Made by a program: the position numbers and the translations under genes. Positions 24,602-33,072 of a stretch of DNA of 46,168 bases are shown here, in pieces. Position 1 is the first letter of the stretch; every line of letters starts with the position of its first letter. This stretch comes from Rhodospirillaceae bacterium. GTDB taxonomy: Bacteria; Pseudomonadota; Alphaproteobacteria; UBA8366. Where the stretch lies: contig PBOR01000017.1 of the NCBI GenBank assembly GCA_002724395.1, forward strand, positions 163,998-210,165, in the 5' to 3' direction. Below the pieces are notes generated by a model that was given only the letters and a program-made list of their open reading frames with translations, was not told where the DNA came from and made no database searches.

Positions 24602-24684
24602 CTTCCATACTGTAACTTTACAGTGGCTTTGCCGTAAGCGAAACAGACTTGGTACTAATGGCCGGGCACCGCTATGATCTATAT

Positions 24685-25335
24685 ATGACCGTAGTCGCCG
24701 TAATGCAGCCTTATTTTATGCCCTATGCGGGCTATTTTCGCTTATTCGCAGCGGCGGACCTGGTAGCAATTTTCGATTGCGTACAATTTCCGCGGCGCGG
24801 CTGGGTTCACCGCAACCGTCTACCCAGTCGCAAAGGTGAGGCACGGTGGCTCACGCTACCACTGCAAAAGGTAAGGACTAGCACCCAAATAAGTAAACTC
24901 AGGTTTACAGGCAATGCTCCTGCAGAAATGGTTCGCCGAACACACAAATTTCCATCTCTAGATAATTGCCCTATCGACTTGCTGAGCACAATTCAAGACA
25001 CTACACCTCCAGTCGCTGAATATCTCGAGACAACCCTCGGCCTAACTTGTCACATGCTGAACCTGCCATTCGTAACTGTCAGGACGAGTACCTTGGACAT
25101 CTCACCTAAATTGAAAGGTGTCGACCGGGTTATTGCAATCGCTAAAAACTTAGGCGCCAAAACTTACTTAAACGTACAAGGCGGACGAGACATCTACGCT
25201 ACAGAAGCTTTTGAAACACACGGCATGTCCCTGCGATTTTTAAATGATTGGCAGGGTTCGAATTGGAGCCTACTGCACCGCCTCTCCTGTGAACCTGCCG
25301 ATAGAATCGCCTCAGAAATTCGCTCTCAGTGTTAG
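24685..25335 (+). CDS. WbqC-family protein
   Basis: A 216-aa protein with the WbqC opening (VAVMQPYFMPYAGYFRLFAA, then DCVQFPRRGWVHRNRL) and WLTLPLQKVRTSTQI. WbqC-like proteins accompany amino-sugar modification genes in O-antigen and flagellin glycosylation clusters; the biochemical role is not firmly known, although transfer of acyl or amino-acid groups to amino-sugars has been suggested from context. Start ATG 24685 is chosen because the family begins at MTVVAVMQP. It is divergent from the aminotransferase, across the glycosyltransferase remnant. A 249-base segment without features follows. Confidence 0.85.
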   Translation: MTVVAVMQPYFMPYAGYFRLFAAADLVAIFDCVQFPRRGWVHRNRLPSRKGEARWLTLPLQKVRTSTQISKLRFTGNAPAEMVRRTHKFPSLDNCPIDLLSTIQDTTPPVAEYLETTLGLTCHMLNLPFVTVRTSTLDISPKLKGVDRVIAIAKNLGAKTYLNVQGGRDIYATEAFETHGMSLRFLNDWQGSNWSLLHRLSCEPADRIASEIRSQC

Positions 25336-25584
25336 TACTTAACAGCCTGGACCATGAAATCGTGCAAGCTATACAACTACTCCCTATCTGAGAATTTTCT
25401 TCGCACGGTCCGCAACTTTTGTCTTAACTGATTTATAAAAGCCCTTATCGCTTTCAAAGCGGACAGTGGGCTCCTTGACATCGATCAGGCACACGATCAA
25501 CTATTAGCAAGTATAAAAAAATCGGCATCTTTATTTTGACCAGCCAGATGGTGACGTCGAGCCTCTCGGAAAAATGATTACATA

Positions 25585-27657
25585 TCAATTACTTAGTGGT
25601 ACCGATCTCAGAAATTTAGCGAGATCCTTCACTACACGTTGATCGTCAAAGATAATCGGGCATCTTTCAAGTATTTTCTCAGACACAGATGTTCGAAAAT
25701 CAGCGTCTCGGCCTAATCGAATTGCGATTTCAACATATTCTTTCGGCGAACCAGCTACGCAATCATCAATCTTCATATGCTGATAGAGGGCCATTGCCGC
25801 TCGCCCACGAAGAAATTTGCCTGGAAAAGTTACAATAGGAAGGCCCGCAGAAAAGCCTTGATAGTTTGTGTTGCCACCACCAAACGGCCAAGTGTCCAAC
25901 ATTACATCTGCCAAAGACATTATATTTAAAAACTCCTGCCAACTCACTCGTTCCAGGACAACAACACGGCAGATTGCTTCTCCAAACAACGGCATCCAAC
26001 GCTGCAATAATTTCTCCGTCCAAATCTTTGCATTTCCATGAAAGATCACCAGTTGCCCAGTAGGATCACCTTGTAAGATTTTGGCTAAGGCAGCGTCCAT
26101 TTCCGGATGAATTTTGAACAAACTTTGCGGGCAAAGATAAAGGTTCCCATCCTCCGAGATTCCATAATTGGATCGACATTTACGTTCGTCAATAAATGGA
26201 CGACGATAACATGTAGGCATGCCGCCTAATCGAATTAAGGTTTCAGTATAATGATTTGCAGCATCATCAGGTTCAGCAGAATCATTGGAGAGGTAATAAT
26301 CCATTTGCGGCAGGCCACTTGTAACTGGGTGCCCCCAGAGGACGCACTGGACCGGCGCTAAGCGAGCATAAGCCATAAAATAGCTGAGAGGGTCCATGCC
26401 AATGTCGGCATAAATTAAAATATCCAGTTGGGCTAATTCAATTTTTTGGCGGGCAATTATCAAATCATATGGCAGACTTAGAACCTTATGTGTCTGACTT
26501 GCAAGGGTATTCCAGACATCATCTTCATCGCCAGAAATTGTTATCAACACAAATTCAAATTCGTCAGTACTCAGTCCAGCCAACAAGCCCTCAACGGTGA
26601 AACCAACTGCGTGACTTCGTAAATACCGTGAAAAAAGCCCTACGCGGCGCCTACTACTGCCGGTCTCTGAAGGCTTCTGACAATGGGCTGCGGTAAAACA
26701 AAGCGAAGGACAGGCTTGCTGCCAAAAAGTCGCTTGGTTTTCCATAATTCGTCTATCGTTTTCACCATGATAAGCAAGATGAAAATTCATCACCGGTACT
26801 TCTAAGGGGTCCCCGGGCAAAGAAACTCGCTTCTCGATTAGAAGGCCAAAACCCTCCTCGAACCGCTGCCGCCAAACTGCAATATCTGCAACCGACTTTG
26901 GAATCACCGGCATCAAGCCAGCCCGAGCAATTAAGAAACGCGGCTCAGGTCGCGTAGAAATTAACACCTCAAGCGTTTGATCTGCTTCATCGATGCTACC
27001 TGCCGCCGCCAACGCAAGTGCCTTGTTGTAGCTTGCCTCTATAAAGTCGGGCCGAAGCTCTAACGCACGCTTAAAGCTCTCTATTGCCTGGGCATAATGT
27101 CCTCGGCGCTTCAATAAATTACCAAGATTATTGTGCACCTCTGCCAAAGAGGGATTGATCTCCAGTGCCTTTTCATAGCTCAACTGTGAGTCCACAATGT
27201 GACCAAGCCTCACAAGCACTTTTCCTCGGTTAGCATAAAGCGTTGCAGCCTTAGGATTACGCGAGAGTCCCTGATCCAAAATTTGGAGCGCCTCATCATA
27301 TTGCCCAATGGCATCGAGTAATACGCCAAAATTATTGTACGCATCCGTATAGTTCGGGTCACATTTGATTGCCATTTTGTAATGTTCGACCGCTGGGCCA
27401 ATAGTTCCCAAAGCAGCAGCCACAACGCCTGCATGTGTATGAAACATGGCCTGATCAGGCAGTAGGGCTATTGCTTTATCAATAGCGGGTGCAGCTTCGG
27501 CAAACCGTCCTTGCGCATGGAGGGTCAAACCGAGCATATGGAGTGCATCGGGCTGTTCGGGCTCCCTTTCAAGGACCTGTCGAAAAACCTTCTCAGCCGC
27601 GACGTGATTGCCCGCCTGCCGCAGTGCTAACCCTTTTTCTAGAATTACCTTAACCAT
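25585..27657 (-). CDS. TPR-GT41 (SPINDLY/OGT-like) glycosyltransferase
   Basis: A 690-aa protein with six to seven TPRs (residues 1-225, such as AEVHNNLGNLLKRRGHYAQA) joined to a GT41-like catalytic region. Recognisable parts are GLFSRYLRSHAVGF (about residue 337), VQCVLWGHPVTSGLPQMDYY (about 435) and LDTWPFGGGNTNYQGFSAGL (about 585), the donor-binding loop. GT41 enzymes transfer a sugar (GlcNAc in the classical case) to Ser/Thr of proteins in the cytoplasm. With the flagellins nearby, flagellin is the likely acceptor; the sugar is unknown. It is the second TPR transferase in the window, unrelated in its catalytic domain to the FlmG-like protein. Confidence 0.88.
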   Translation of the reverse strand: MVKVILEKGLALRQAGNHVAAEKVFRQVLEREPEQPDALHMLGLTLHAQGRFAEAAPAIDKAIALLPDQAMFHTHAGVVAAALGTIGPAVEHYKMAIKCDPNYTDAYNNFGVLLDAIGQYDEALQILDQGLSRNPKAATLYANRGKVLVRLGHIVDSQLSYEKALEINPSLAEVHNNLGNLLKRRGHYAQAIESFKRALELRPDFIEASYNKALALAAAGSIDEADQTLEVLISTRPEPRFLIARAGLMPVIPKSVADIAVWRQRFEEGFGLLIEKRVSLPGDPLEVPVMNFHLAYHGENDRRIMENQATFWQQACPSLCFTAAHCQKPSETGSSRRRVGLFSRYLRSHAVGFTVEGLLAGLSTDEFEFVLITISGDEDDVWNTLASQTHKVLSLPYDLIIARQKIELAQLDILIYADIGMDPLSYFMAYARLAPVQCVLWGHPVTSGLPQMDYYLSNDSAEPDDAANHYTETLIRLGGMPTCYRRPFIDERKCRSNYGISEDGNLYLCPQSLFKIHPEMDAALAKILQGDPTGQLVIFHGNAKIWTEKLLQRWMPLFGEAICRVVVLERVSWQEFLNIMSLADVMLDTWPFGGGNTNYQGFSAGLPIVTFPGKFLRGRAAMALYQHMKIDDCVAGSPKEYVEIAIRLGRDADFRTSVSEKILERCPIIFDDQRVVKDLAKFLRSVPLSN

Positions 27658-27742
27658 TCTTCCGCCAGTCTATCACTCGCCAAGGCCTATCGTTCAATCG
27701 GATAATTTGCGTCAGCGCCTTACACTGGTTTAGGGTTTCACT

Positions 27743-28405
27743 ATGAAACCCCTTATCATCTTCGGTATAGGTCAAATAGCAGAAGTAGCGCACTACTATT
27801 TCTCCGAGGACAGCTCATATGAAGTCGCAGGCTTTACGGTTGATGACGCCTACCTAGACCGCTCGGAATTATTTGGCCTACCTGCGGTGGCGTTCGAAAA
27901 TGCCACAGAACAGTTTCCTCCCGGAGAATTTGATTTCTTTGCAGCCGTCGGATACGACAAAATGAACTCGGTGCGACGTGAAAAAGTAAAGCTAGCTCAA
28001 ACAGCGGGATATGATATCGCCCATTACGTTTCCAGCCGCGCTTTCGTTTGGAAAGACTTCGAGCCACGCCCCAATTTATTTTTACTTGAAGATAATACTA
28101 TCCAACCACATGCCAAAATTGGCGAAAACGTAACCTTGTGGAGCGGCAACCATATCGGCCATCATGCCGTAATTTGCGATGATGTGTTCCTATGCAGTCA
28201 CGTGGTTGTCTCAGGCGCAGCACGTATTGGGCGCGGAAGTTTTCTTGGCGTAAATGCAACTGTCGGCGATAATATCACTATCGGAGTTGAAAATGTAATT
28301 GGTGCCGGCGCCCTCGTTCTCAAGGATACAGCCGACCAAGCCGTTTTCCCCGCCAAACAAACAGAAAAATCCAAGGTACCGAGCAACCGACTGAGATCAC
28401 TTTGA
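27743..28405 (+). CDS. NeuD-family sugar O-/N-acyltransferase
   Basis: A 220-aa protein with an N-terminal Rossmann-type PglD/NeuD domain (PLIIFGIGQIAEVAHYYF) and a C-terminal left-handed beta-helix of hexapeptide repeats (about residues 105-205: IGENVTLWSGNHIGHHAVIC; GAARIGRGSFLGVNATVGDN; VIGAGALVLKD). Such enzymes use acetyl-CoA or a similar donor to acylate an amino- or nonulosonic sugar. The catalytic-type His in the GHHAVI turn is present. Its stop overlaps the ATG of the propeller gene (TGATG), so the two are translationally coupled and probably act in one step sequence after the aminotransferase. Confidence 0.85.
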   Translation: MKPLIIFGIGQIAEVAHYYFSEDSSYEVAGFTVDDAYLDRSELFGLPAVAFENATEQFPPGEFDFFAAVGYDKMNSVRREKVKLAQTAGYDIAHYVSSRAFVWKDFEPRPNLFLLEDNTIQPHAKIGENVTLWSGNHIGHHAVICDDVFLCSHVVVSGAARIGRGSFLGVNATVGDNITIGVENVIGAGALVLKDTADQAVFPAKQTEKSKVPSNRLRSL

Positions 28406-29313
28406 TGAAGTGGCGCAAAGTTGGAAATATATTTACACCAAATGGTGATAAAGACTGGGCCCAAAGTCACGCCTCCGTGCCGATTGCTGATCATGTCTCC
28501 GGCAATATATTTCGGATCTATTATACGTCCCGCGATATCCGCAATAGATCCCATGTCGGATGGTTCGAAATAGATATCGAAAAACCAAATATTATTCTCG
28601 CAGAAGCCAATGAACCTATTTTGGCACCGGGCAAAATCGGTGCGTTTGATATGGATGGTGTCATGGCAAGCTCCTTAGTCCGCCACAACACAGAAAAACG
28701 CCTATATTATATCGGCTGGAACAAATCTATTGGCGTCCCGTTCCACAATTCAATCGGCCTCGCCGTACAAGCAGAGCCGAACGGTATTTTCGAGCGTTAC
28801 TCAGATGGTCCTATTTTGGATCGTAATCCCTCCGATCCGTATTTCGTTGCTAGTCACGATGTAGCGGTAGACACGGAATGTTGGCATATTTGGTACCTAT
28901 CTGGGCTCAACTGGCTACCTGGCGAACCACCCACTTCAACCTATAATCTTAGATATGCGAAAAGTTTCGACGGCATCAATTGGCTTTGCGATGGCACCGT
29001 CGCGATTGATTTTTTCCAACCGAACGAAATTGCAATCGCTTGCCCAAGTGTTGTAAAGGACGAAGATTTCTGGCGAATGTGGTTTTGTTTCCGGGGTAGC
29101 AATTTCAACTACCGAATCGGATACGCCGAATCACGCGACGCTATGAATTGGAAAAGACGGGACGAAGAGGCAGGAATTACTGCCTCAGAAAGTGGCTGGG
29201 ATAGTAAAATGATTTGCTATCCTCATATTTTTGACCACGGCGACCAACGGTTTATGCTTTATAACGGTAATGGTTACGGGCAAACCGGTATTGGTTTAGC
29301 AATCCTTGACTAA
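28405..29313 (+). CDS. GH43-like five-bladed beta-propeller protein, function unknown
   Basis: A 302-aa protein from ATG 28405 with no signal peptide. Blade-like repeats include IFRIYYTSRDIRNRSHVGWF, KRLYYIGWNKSIGVPFHNSI, SHDVAVDTECWHIWYLSGLN, YAKSFDGINW and FWRMWFCFRGSN, followed by IGYAESRDAMNW. This is the GH43/GH32-like propeller fold. Proteins of this type recur in O-antigen and modification clusters near aminotransferase, WbqC and NeuD genes. Acidic residues such as D in HDVAVD and E in PNEIAI could be catalytic, but I cannot assign them. Being cytoplasmic, it is unlikely to be a polysaccharide-degrading secreted hydrolase; a transferase or sugar-modifying role is inferred. Confidence 0.75.
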   Translation: MKWRKVGNIFTPNGDKDWAQSHASVPIADHVSGNIFRIYYTSRDIRNRSHVGWFEIDIEKPNIILAEANEPILAPGKIGAFDMDGVMASSLVRHNTEKRLYYIGWNKSIGVPFHNSIGLAVQAEPNGIFERYSDGPILDRNPSDPYFVASHDVAVDTECWHIWYLSGLNWLPGEPPTSTYNLRYAKSFDGINWLCDGTVAIDFFQPNEIAIACPSVVKDEDFWRMWFCFRGSNFNYRIGYAESRDAMNWKRRDEEAGITASESGWDSKMICYPHIFDHGDQRFMLYNGNGYGQTGIGLAILD

Positions 29314-29406
29314 AAAAACCATTTGCGGCTCCGCAAAACTTTAAGCGTGAGCCGCTAAACTTGAGGCCCTTTTTTCTTGCGGTTTCGTGTGCAATCCTTG
29401 GGGGCT

Positions 29407-30102
29407 ATGACCGGCCCGAAAGTAAACCCCGCCTATTACGAAATCGTCGAGCATTATGAAAAATGCCTCGAAACTCATGGCGACACCTATTTGGGTGTCG
29501 ATTGGCCAAACAAAGAAGATGCTGCAACCCGCTACAAAATTATGTTGGGGGTTATAGCCGAACCCGCCCCTCGTCCTTTGAAGTTGCTTGATTTTGGCTG
29601 TGGAGCCGGCCATTTACTTGAATTCATCGAAGCCGAGAAACTCAACCACATAGATTATATTGGATTAGACATTTCACCAAAATTCATAGCATTATGCCGC
29701 TCAAAATGGCCTGAACGGGACTTCATCGAAACCGATATTTTAATCGACCAAAATCAACTACCGAGAGTCGATTATCTCGTCATGAACGGCGTTTTCACTG
29801 AAAAACGAGGTTTAGCCTATGGTAAAATGTTCGAATATATGCGCAATGTAATGCGCATAGCCTGGCCATCCGTGGGAAAGGGCATGGCAGTGAATGTAAT
29901 GTCAAAGAGTGTAGACTGGGAGCGGAATGACCTTTTTCACCTGGGTAAAACTGAATTCGCCGCCTTTATAAAAAGGGACCTTTCCACGCATTTAAAATTT
30001 TACTTAGATTATGGCCTCTACGAATATACGGCTTATATATATCGCGACCACCCTAAAACCTGCCCGGCAAAACCTGCCCAGCTGGGACGTTTCACTGGGT
30101 AA
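29407..30102 (+). CDS. Class I SAM-dependent methyltransferase
   Basis: A 231-aa protein with motif I LLDFGCGAGHLLEF (about residues 60-73), the acidic residue ending strand beta 2 (IDYIGLDISPKF) and a motif IV-like VDYLVMNGVFT. The target (sugar hydroxyl, protein Lys or small molecule) is not visible. Position at the end of the sugar-modification genes suggests methylation of the flagellin glycan or flagellin itself. ATG 29407 follows TTGGGGG; an upstream TTG (29377) is less likely. A weak hairpin (29322-29337) separates it from the propeller gene. Its last codons (30063-30081) coincide with an enhancer-like motif for the downstream flaG promoter. Confidence 0.82.
   Translation: MTGPKVNPAYYEIVEHYEKCLETHGDTYLGVDWPNKEDAATRYKIMLGVIAEPAPRPLKLLDFGCGAGHLLEFIEAEKLNHIDYIGLDISPKFIALCRSKWPERDFIETDILIDQNQLPRVDYLVMNGVFTEKRGLAYGKMFEYMRNVMRIAWPSVGKGMAVNVMSKSVDWERNDLFHLGKTEFAAFIKRDLSTHLKFYLDYGLYEYTAYIYRDHPKTCPAKPAQLGRFTG
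30063..30081 (+). promoter_or_regulatory. FlbD-type enhancer-like motif upstream of flaG, inside the methyltransferase 3' end
   Basis: CCCGGCAAAACCTGCCCAG is the best-formed copy of the recurring motif. It encodes Pro-Ala-Lys-Pro-Ala-Gln in the methyltransferase tail and lies about 115-135 bases before the flaG -24 element. Confidence 0.55.
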
Positions 30103-30418
30103 TTTCTGCCTATTAGTGCGCTAATTACCTACTGGATTCCGGTGTGCGTGTAACCGTTTTTTAACTAAATTGTTTTTTTTTAAAGCCTTAAGTTAGTGGC
30201 ATAGCGGTTGCATCTTCAATGCGTGGAAAGCCGATCATGGTCATCAAACATAACTACGGCCCATCGGATTTCCGTTAGCGTTTCTCGCAGCATGGAAGAA
30301 TTTTCATAAAACGAGGGACAGAGCGAAACCCAAATGCGCAGCTCGTTAAGAGGGAATGAAACGAGAAAGCAGCGGATTGTCTATCAGGAGATGGCAGAAG
30401 GCCAAATCGGGGATTAAA
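30103..30418. promoter_or_regulatory. flaG upstream region
   Basis: These 316 bases contain no gene. They include a 9-T run (30173-30181), the flaG sigma-54 promoter at 30197-30212 and a predicted leader of nearly 200 bases, the longest of the set. An in-frame ATG at 30356 exists but its ribosome site is too close. Confidence 0.5.
30197..30212 (+). promoter_or_regulatory. Sigma-54 promoter for flaG
   Basis: TGGCATAGCGGTTGCA has TGGCA at -24, TTGCA at -12 and exact GG-N10-GC spacing. The predicted start is near 30223. Confidence 0.8.
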
Positions 30419-30865
30419 ATGGAATTTCCAATCACGACACTGACAACGTCGTCATCGCAAGCCAATCAATCGCAAGCTAATAATACTGCTTCACAGGTAA
30501 GCGTCGGCAATAACGCTTTACAGAGCAATCCTGCAACGACCGTCAATTTAACCGCAGAAACGGGCGGAACAGGGGGCGAACGCCAGCAGGACAGGCTCGG
30601 CGCGCAGCTCGACCAAGTTACTAATGCCCAAGAAGTAGTGAAAAACTTGCTGGTGAGCGGTCGTCGCACTCAAATCAATTTTGACGCCGAACTGAATCGA
30701 GTATTTCTTCAGATTGTAGACACCAGGACAGAGGAAGTGGTGGAGACTATTCCGACTGAGGAATTAGTGCGTCAAATGCAAGAGCAAGCAGCACCACCAG
30801 AGCAGGCTAAGGAGCCAGGAAAAGGTGCACTGCCGGTTGAAGAGGCTATTGACGAGTCTATCTAA
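30419..30865 (+). CDS. flaG: FlaG-family protein
   Basis: A 148-aa protein with a disordered Ser/Gln/Asn-rich N-terminal half and the FlaG domain at about residues 75-125 (RTQINFDAELNRVFLQIVDT, then EEVVETIPTEELVRQM). FlaG proteins influence filament length or structure in several bacteria. ATG 30419 follows GGGGATTAAA; the longer reading from 30356 adds 21 basic residues with no family support. It has its own sigma-54 promoter and lies ahead of the fliK unit, separated by 294 bases. Confidence 0.85.
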   Translation: MEFPITTLTTSSSQANQSQANNTASQVSVGNNALQSNPATTVNLTAETGGTGGERQQDRLGAQLDQVTNAQEVVKNLLVSGRRTQINFDAELNRVFLQIVDTRTEEVVETIPTEELVRQMQEQAAPPEQAKEPGKGALPVEEAIDESI

Positions 30866-30914
30866 GCCTAACCCGAAGGCGGTGCTAATTTAAAACACTC
30901 GCTATAAGGTTAGG

Positions 30915-30944
30915 GATGCTTCGCGGAGAATCCGCGAGCGCATC
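30915..30944 (+). other. Stable hairpin after flaG
   Basis: TCGCGGA-GAA-TCCGCGA forms a perfect 7-base stem, extended by GATGC/GCATC beyond a small bulge. It follows the flaG stop by 50 bases. No T-run follows on either strand, so it is not a standard intrinsic terminator; it may stabilise the flaG mRNA 3' end. Confidence 0.55.
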
Positions 30945-30994
30945 GCGCGAAATGGGGAGGAGTAAGGACGTAATTCAGGAATCCTACTCCTAGA

Positions 30995-31011
30995 CGGTAA
31001 TATCTGCCGTA
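30995..31011 (+). promoter_or_regulatory. FlbD-type enhancer-like motif upstream of fliK
   Basis: CGGTAATATCTGCCGTA is a near-palindromic variant (ACGGTA/TGCCGT) of the recurring motif, about 100 bases before the fliK -24 element. Confidence 0.48.
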
Positions 31012-31107
31012 ACGTGCGTGTATTTTTTGCCGCGCGCGCTACTATTTGCCTGCTCGCATAAATCACAAAATTAAATTTTTTCCAGAAAAAACAAATACTT
31101 ATTAAAT

Positions 31108-31123
31108 TGGCCCGTTGCTTGCT
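31108..31123 (+). promoter_or_regulatory. Sigma-54 promoter for the fliK-flgD-flgE unit
   Basis: TGGCCCGTTGCTTGCT has TTGC at -12 and exact GG-N10-GC spacing. The predicted start near 31133 gives a short leader of about 27 bases to the fliK ATG. Confidence 0.68.
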
Positions 31124-31159
31124 CTTTAAGAGGCAGACAAAAAAATTTCGGGTACCACA

Positions 31160-33049
31160 ATGAACTTGCCAATCACCGTTTCACCGATTGAAAAGCTTTA
31201 CGCTACCAGCGGCAGTGAAAAACATCGCGAATTAAATGCCGAAGGTAAAATCGATGGCCGTGAACTGTTTTCTAAATTTCTAAATGGTAACAATCTCTCT
31301 CAGGTAGCGTATGCAGGCCTTGCGCAGGAGTTCAACCTCTCGCTTTCTTTACATAAAGAAAGTTATAGAGCCAACCCGTCCGACATTCGCTCAGAAAAAG
31401 ACAACGGATCCATATATAATATTGTCGAAGACGACCACTTATCGCATAACGAAATAGATGACGACGGCTTTGAAGTAACCGGCGACCGTCCAGAACGCGA
31501 CGACACAGCCAGTACGGATGACTTGAGTGTCGATAAGGATGACTCAAGTATTGACAAACAAGTTGTCGGGTATCCTTTAGAAAGCATTGACAGTGGCAGC
31601 CTAGTTACCCCAATCGTCACAGAAAGCCAAATCAATTTAAGTACAGCTCGTGAGTCAACTATCGCTCGTGAATCAACAGTCTCTCGTGAGGTAAATATTA
31701 CTCGTGAGGCTAATAATACTGCCCAACCCTCTCGGACACCACAAACGGTCCAACAGCAAGCGTCGGAACCGCTCCAGTCAGTGAAAGTGCAAGAAAACAG
31801 CCCCAATGTTATGACACGAGTGCCGAACAGCAACGGCAACACTCAATTAAGAGCAAAAGTCATTCCTGCCTCGGGAGAACTGGCGTCGCAACCTTCCGCT
31901 AACCTTGCTGCCAGTGCGGCTGTAACCGCACAGGCCAATCAAAACAACCGCCTCGGCGGTGACGTAGCACGGTTGCCTGCTAGCGATTTAGCTAACAATG
32001 GCGTTGAAACAAATTCGAACGTTCTAGTTAGTCGCCCTGGCGGCAAACCCACCACCAACGGAGCTAACAGCCGCCAAGGTGGCAAACCCAGCACCAATGC
32101 TCATCAACACGGCCGCTTGGGTAGCGAAACAGCCCAGCTATCTGCTGGCAATTTAGCTGGTGGAGGGATCGAACCAAATTCTAACGAGCTCGTTACCAAC
32201 AAAAGCAGTAAAGCCAACTTCAACGGCCGCCTAGGCGGCGAAGCAAACCGGCTAACCTCTGGCGATTTGGCCAGTAACGGCACGGAATCAAATTCAAACG
32301 GACTCGTTAGCCGCCAAGGCGGCAAACCCAGTGCTAACAGCCATCAACATGGCAATTCCTCTAATCAAGCTTCTAACCAAGTTAAGCTAGATGCTCAAGG
32401 AGCGCTAACCGGCGGTCAGCAAGCCGCCCAGCAGGCCGCGGCTACCGCCACGCAACGCAATAATCTATTCGCCGCGACATTGGCACGCGCCAATAGCAGC
32501 ATCAGCCAACAGAGTGCACAACCCTTGAGTGGTGATATCGGTTTTGGTGTACCCAATAATGACCAACAGCAAACACAACGTGTAACCGACATGCCACAAC
32601 CGCAGCGTGCTAAACCTCAGCTGCCACCCAGATCTATTAGTGAACAGGTATCGGTCCAGGTACAACGTGCCATTGGTCAAGGTACAGACCGCATCAGCAT
32701 TCAACTCAAGCCCGCCGAATTAGGCCGGATCGAGGTCAAACTCGAAGTCGCCCATGATGGCAGGCTCAATGCAGTGATTTCCGCCGAACGTTCAGACACT
32801 CTTGATCTCTTGAAGCAAGATGCAAAAAGTCTGCAGCAATCACTTCAACAGGCGGGCCTGAACGCAGATTCATCAAGCCTCAGCTTCACCTTGCAACAAC
32901 AAGCGAAAAGCTTTGAGCAGGCGCTTGGAAAAGACAGCAATGGAAAAGCAGGCAGTGAAGAAGATCAGGGAACAGAAGACGATGCTAACGGAAAAGCATC
33001 TGGTAGCCGCAACATCATCACCAATGACGTGATCGATGTGGAAGTCTAA
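31160..33049 (+). CDS. fliK: FliK, hook-length control protein
   Basis: Secreted molecular ruler and export-specificity switch trigger, 629 aa. Most of the chain (about 90-500) is low-complexity Ser/Asn/Gln/Thr sequence, as expected for a ruler. The C-terminal Flg_hook domain (about residues 500-585) is clear: ISIQLKPAELGRIEVKLEV, then RLNAVISAERSDTLDLLKQD and SLQQSLQQAGL. The ruler part contains two sets of internal repeats (31646-31717 and 31945-32355), so its length may evolve by copy-number change. It is followed by flgD and flgE, the proteins whose assembly it measures. Confidence 0.92.
   Translation: MNLPITVSPIEKLYATSGSEKHRELNAEGKIDGRELFSKFLNGNNLSQVAYAGLAQEFNLSLSLHKESYRANPSDIRSEKDNGSIYNIVEDDHLSHNEIDDDGFEVTGDRPERDDTASTDDLSVDKDDSSIDKQVVGYPLESIDSGSLVTPIVTESQINLSTARESTIARESTVSREVNITREANNTAQPSRTPQTVQQQASEPLQSVKVQENSPNVMTRVPNSNGNTQLRAKVIPASGELASQPSANLAASAAVTAQANQNNRLGGDVARLPASDLANNGVETNSNVLVSRPGGKPTTNGANSRQGGKPSTNAHQHGRLGSETAQLSAGNLAGGGIEPNSNELVTNKSSKANFNGRLGGEANRLTSGDLASNGTESNSNGLVSRQGGKPSANSHQHGNSSNQASNQVKLDAQGALTGGQQAAQQAAATATQRNNLFAATLARANSSISQQSAQPLSGDIGFGVPNNDQQQTQRVTDMPQPQRAKPQLPPRSISEQVSVQVQRAIGQGTDRISIQLKPAELGRIEVKLEVAHDGRLNAVISAERSDTLDLLKQDAKSLQQSLQQAGLNADSSSLSFTLQQQAKSFEQALGKDSNGKAGSEEDQGTEDDANGKASGSRNIITNDVIDVEV
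31646..31717 (+). repeat. 18-base tandem repeat in fliK
   Basis: Four units of 18 bases each contain a CTCGTGA core and encode a six-residue Arg-Glu-containing repeat (ARESTI, ARESTV, SREVNI, TREANN). The frame is maintained, so gain or loss of units would change FliK by six residues. Confidence 0.75.
31945..32355 (+). repeat. Degenerate long repeats in the FliK ruler region
   Basis: Three diverged units begin at about 31947, 32111 and 32223. Each carries GRLGG or NRLGG, then a SGDLA-like motif, then ESNSN-LVSR, with GGKP and HQHG elements following in some copies. They encode roughly FliK residues 262-398. All indels are in frame. This suggests expansion by duplication of about 110-160 bases. 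Confidence 0.75.
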
Positions 33050-33072
33050 TGCTTAAAGCTGGAGTTTAGATT

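Noticed and set aside
24649..24684. Upstream ATG extension of the WbqC gene
   Set aside because: The added residues have no family match; the conserved protein begins at 24685.
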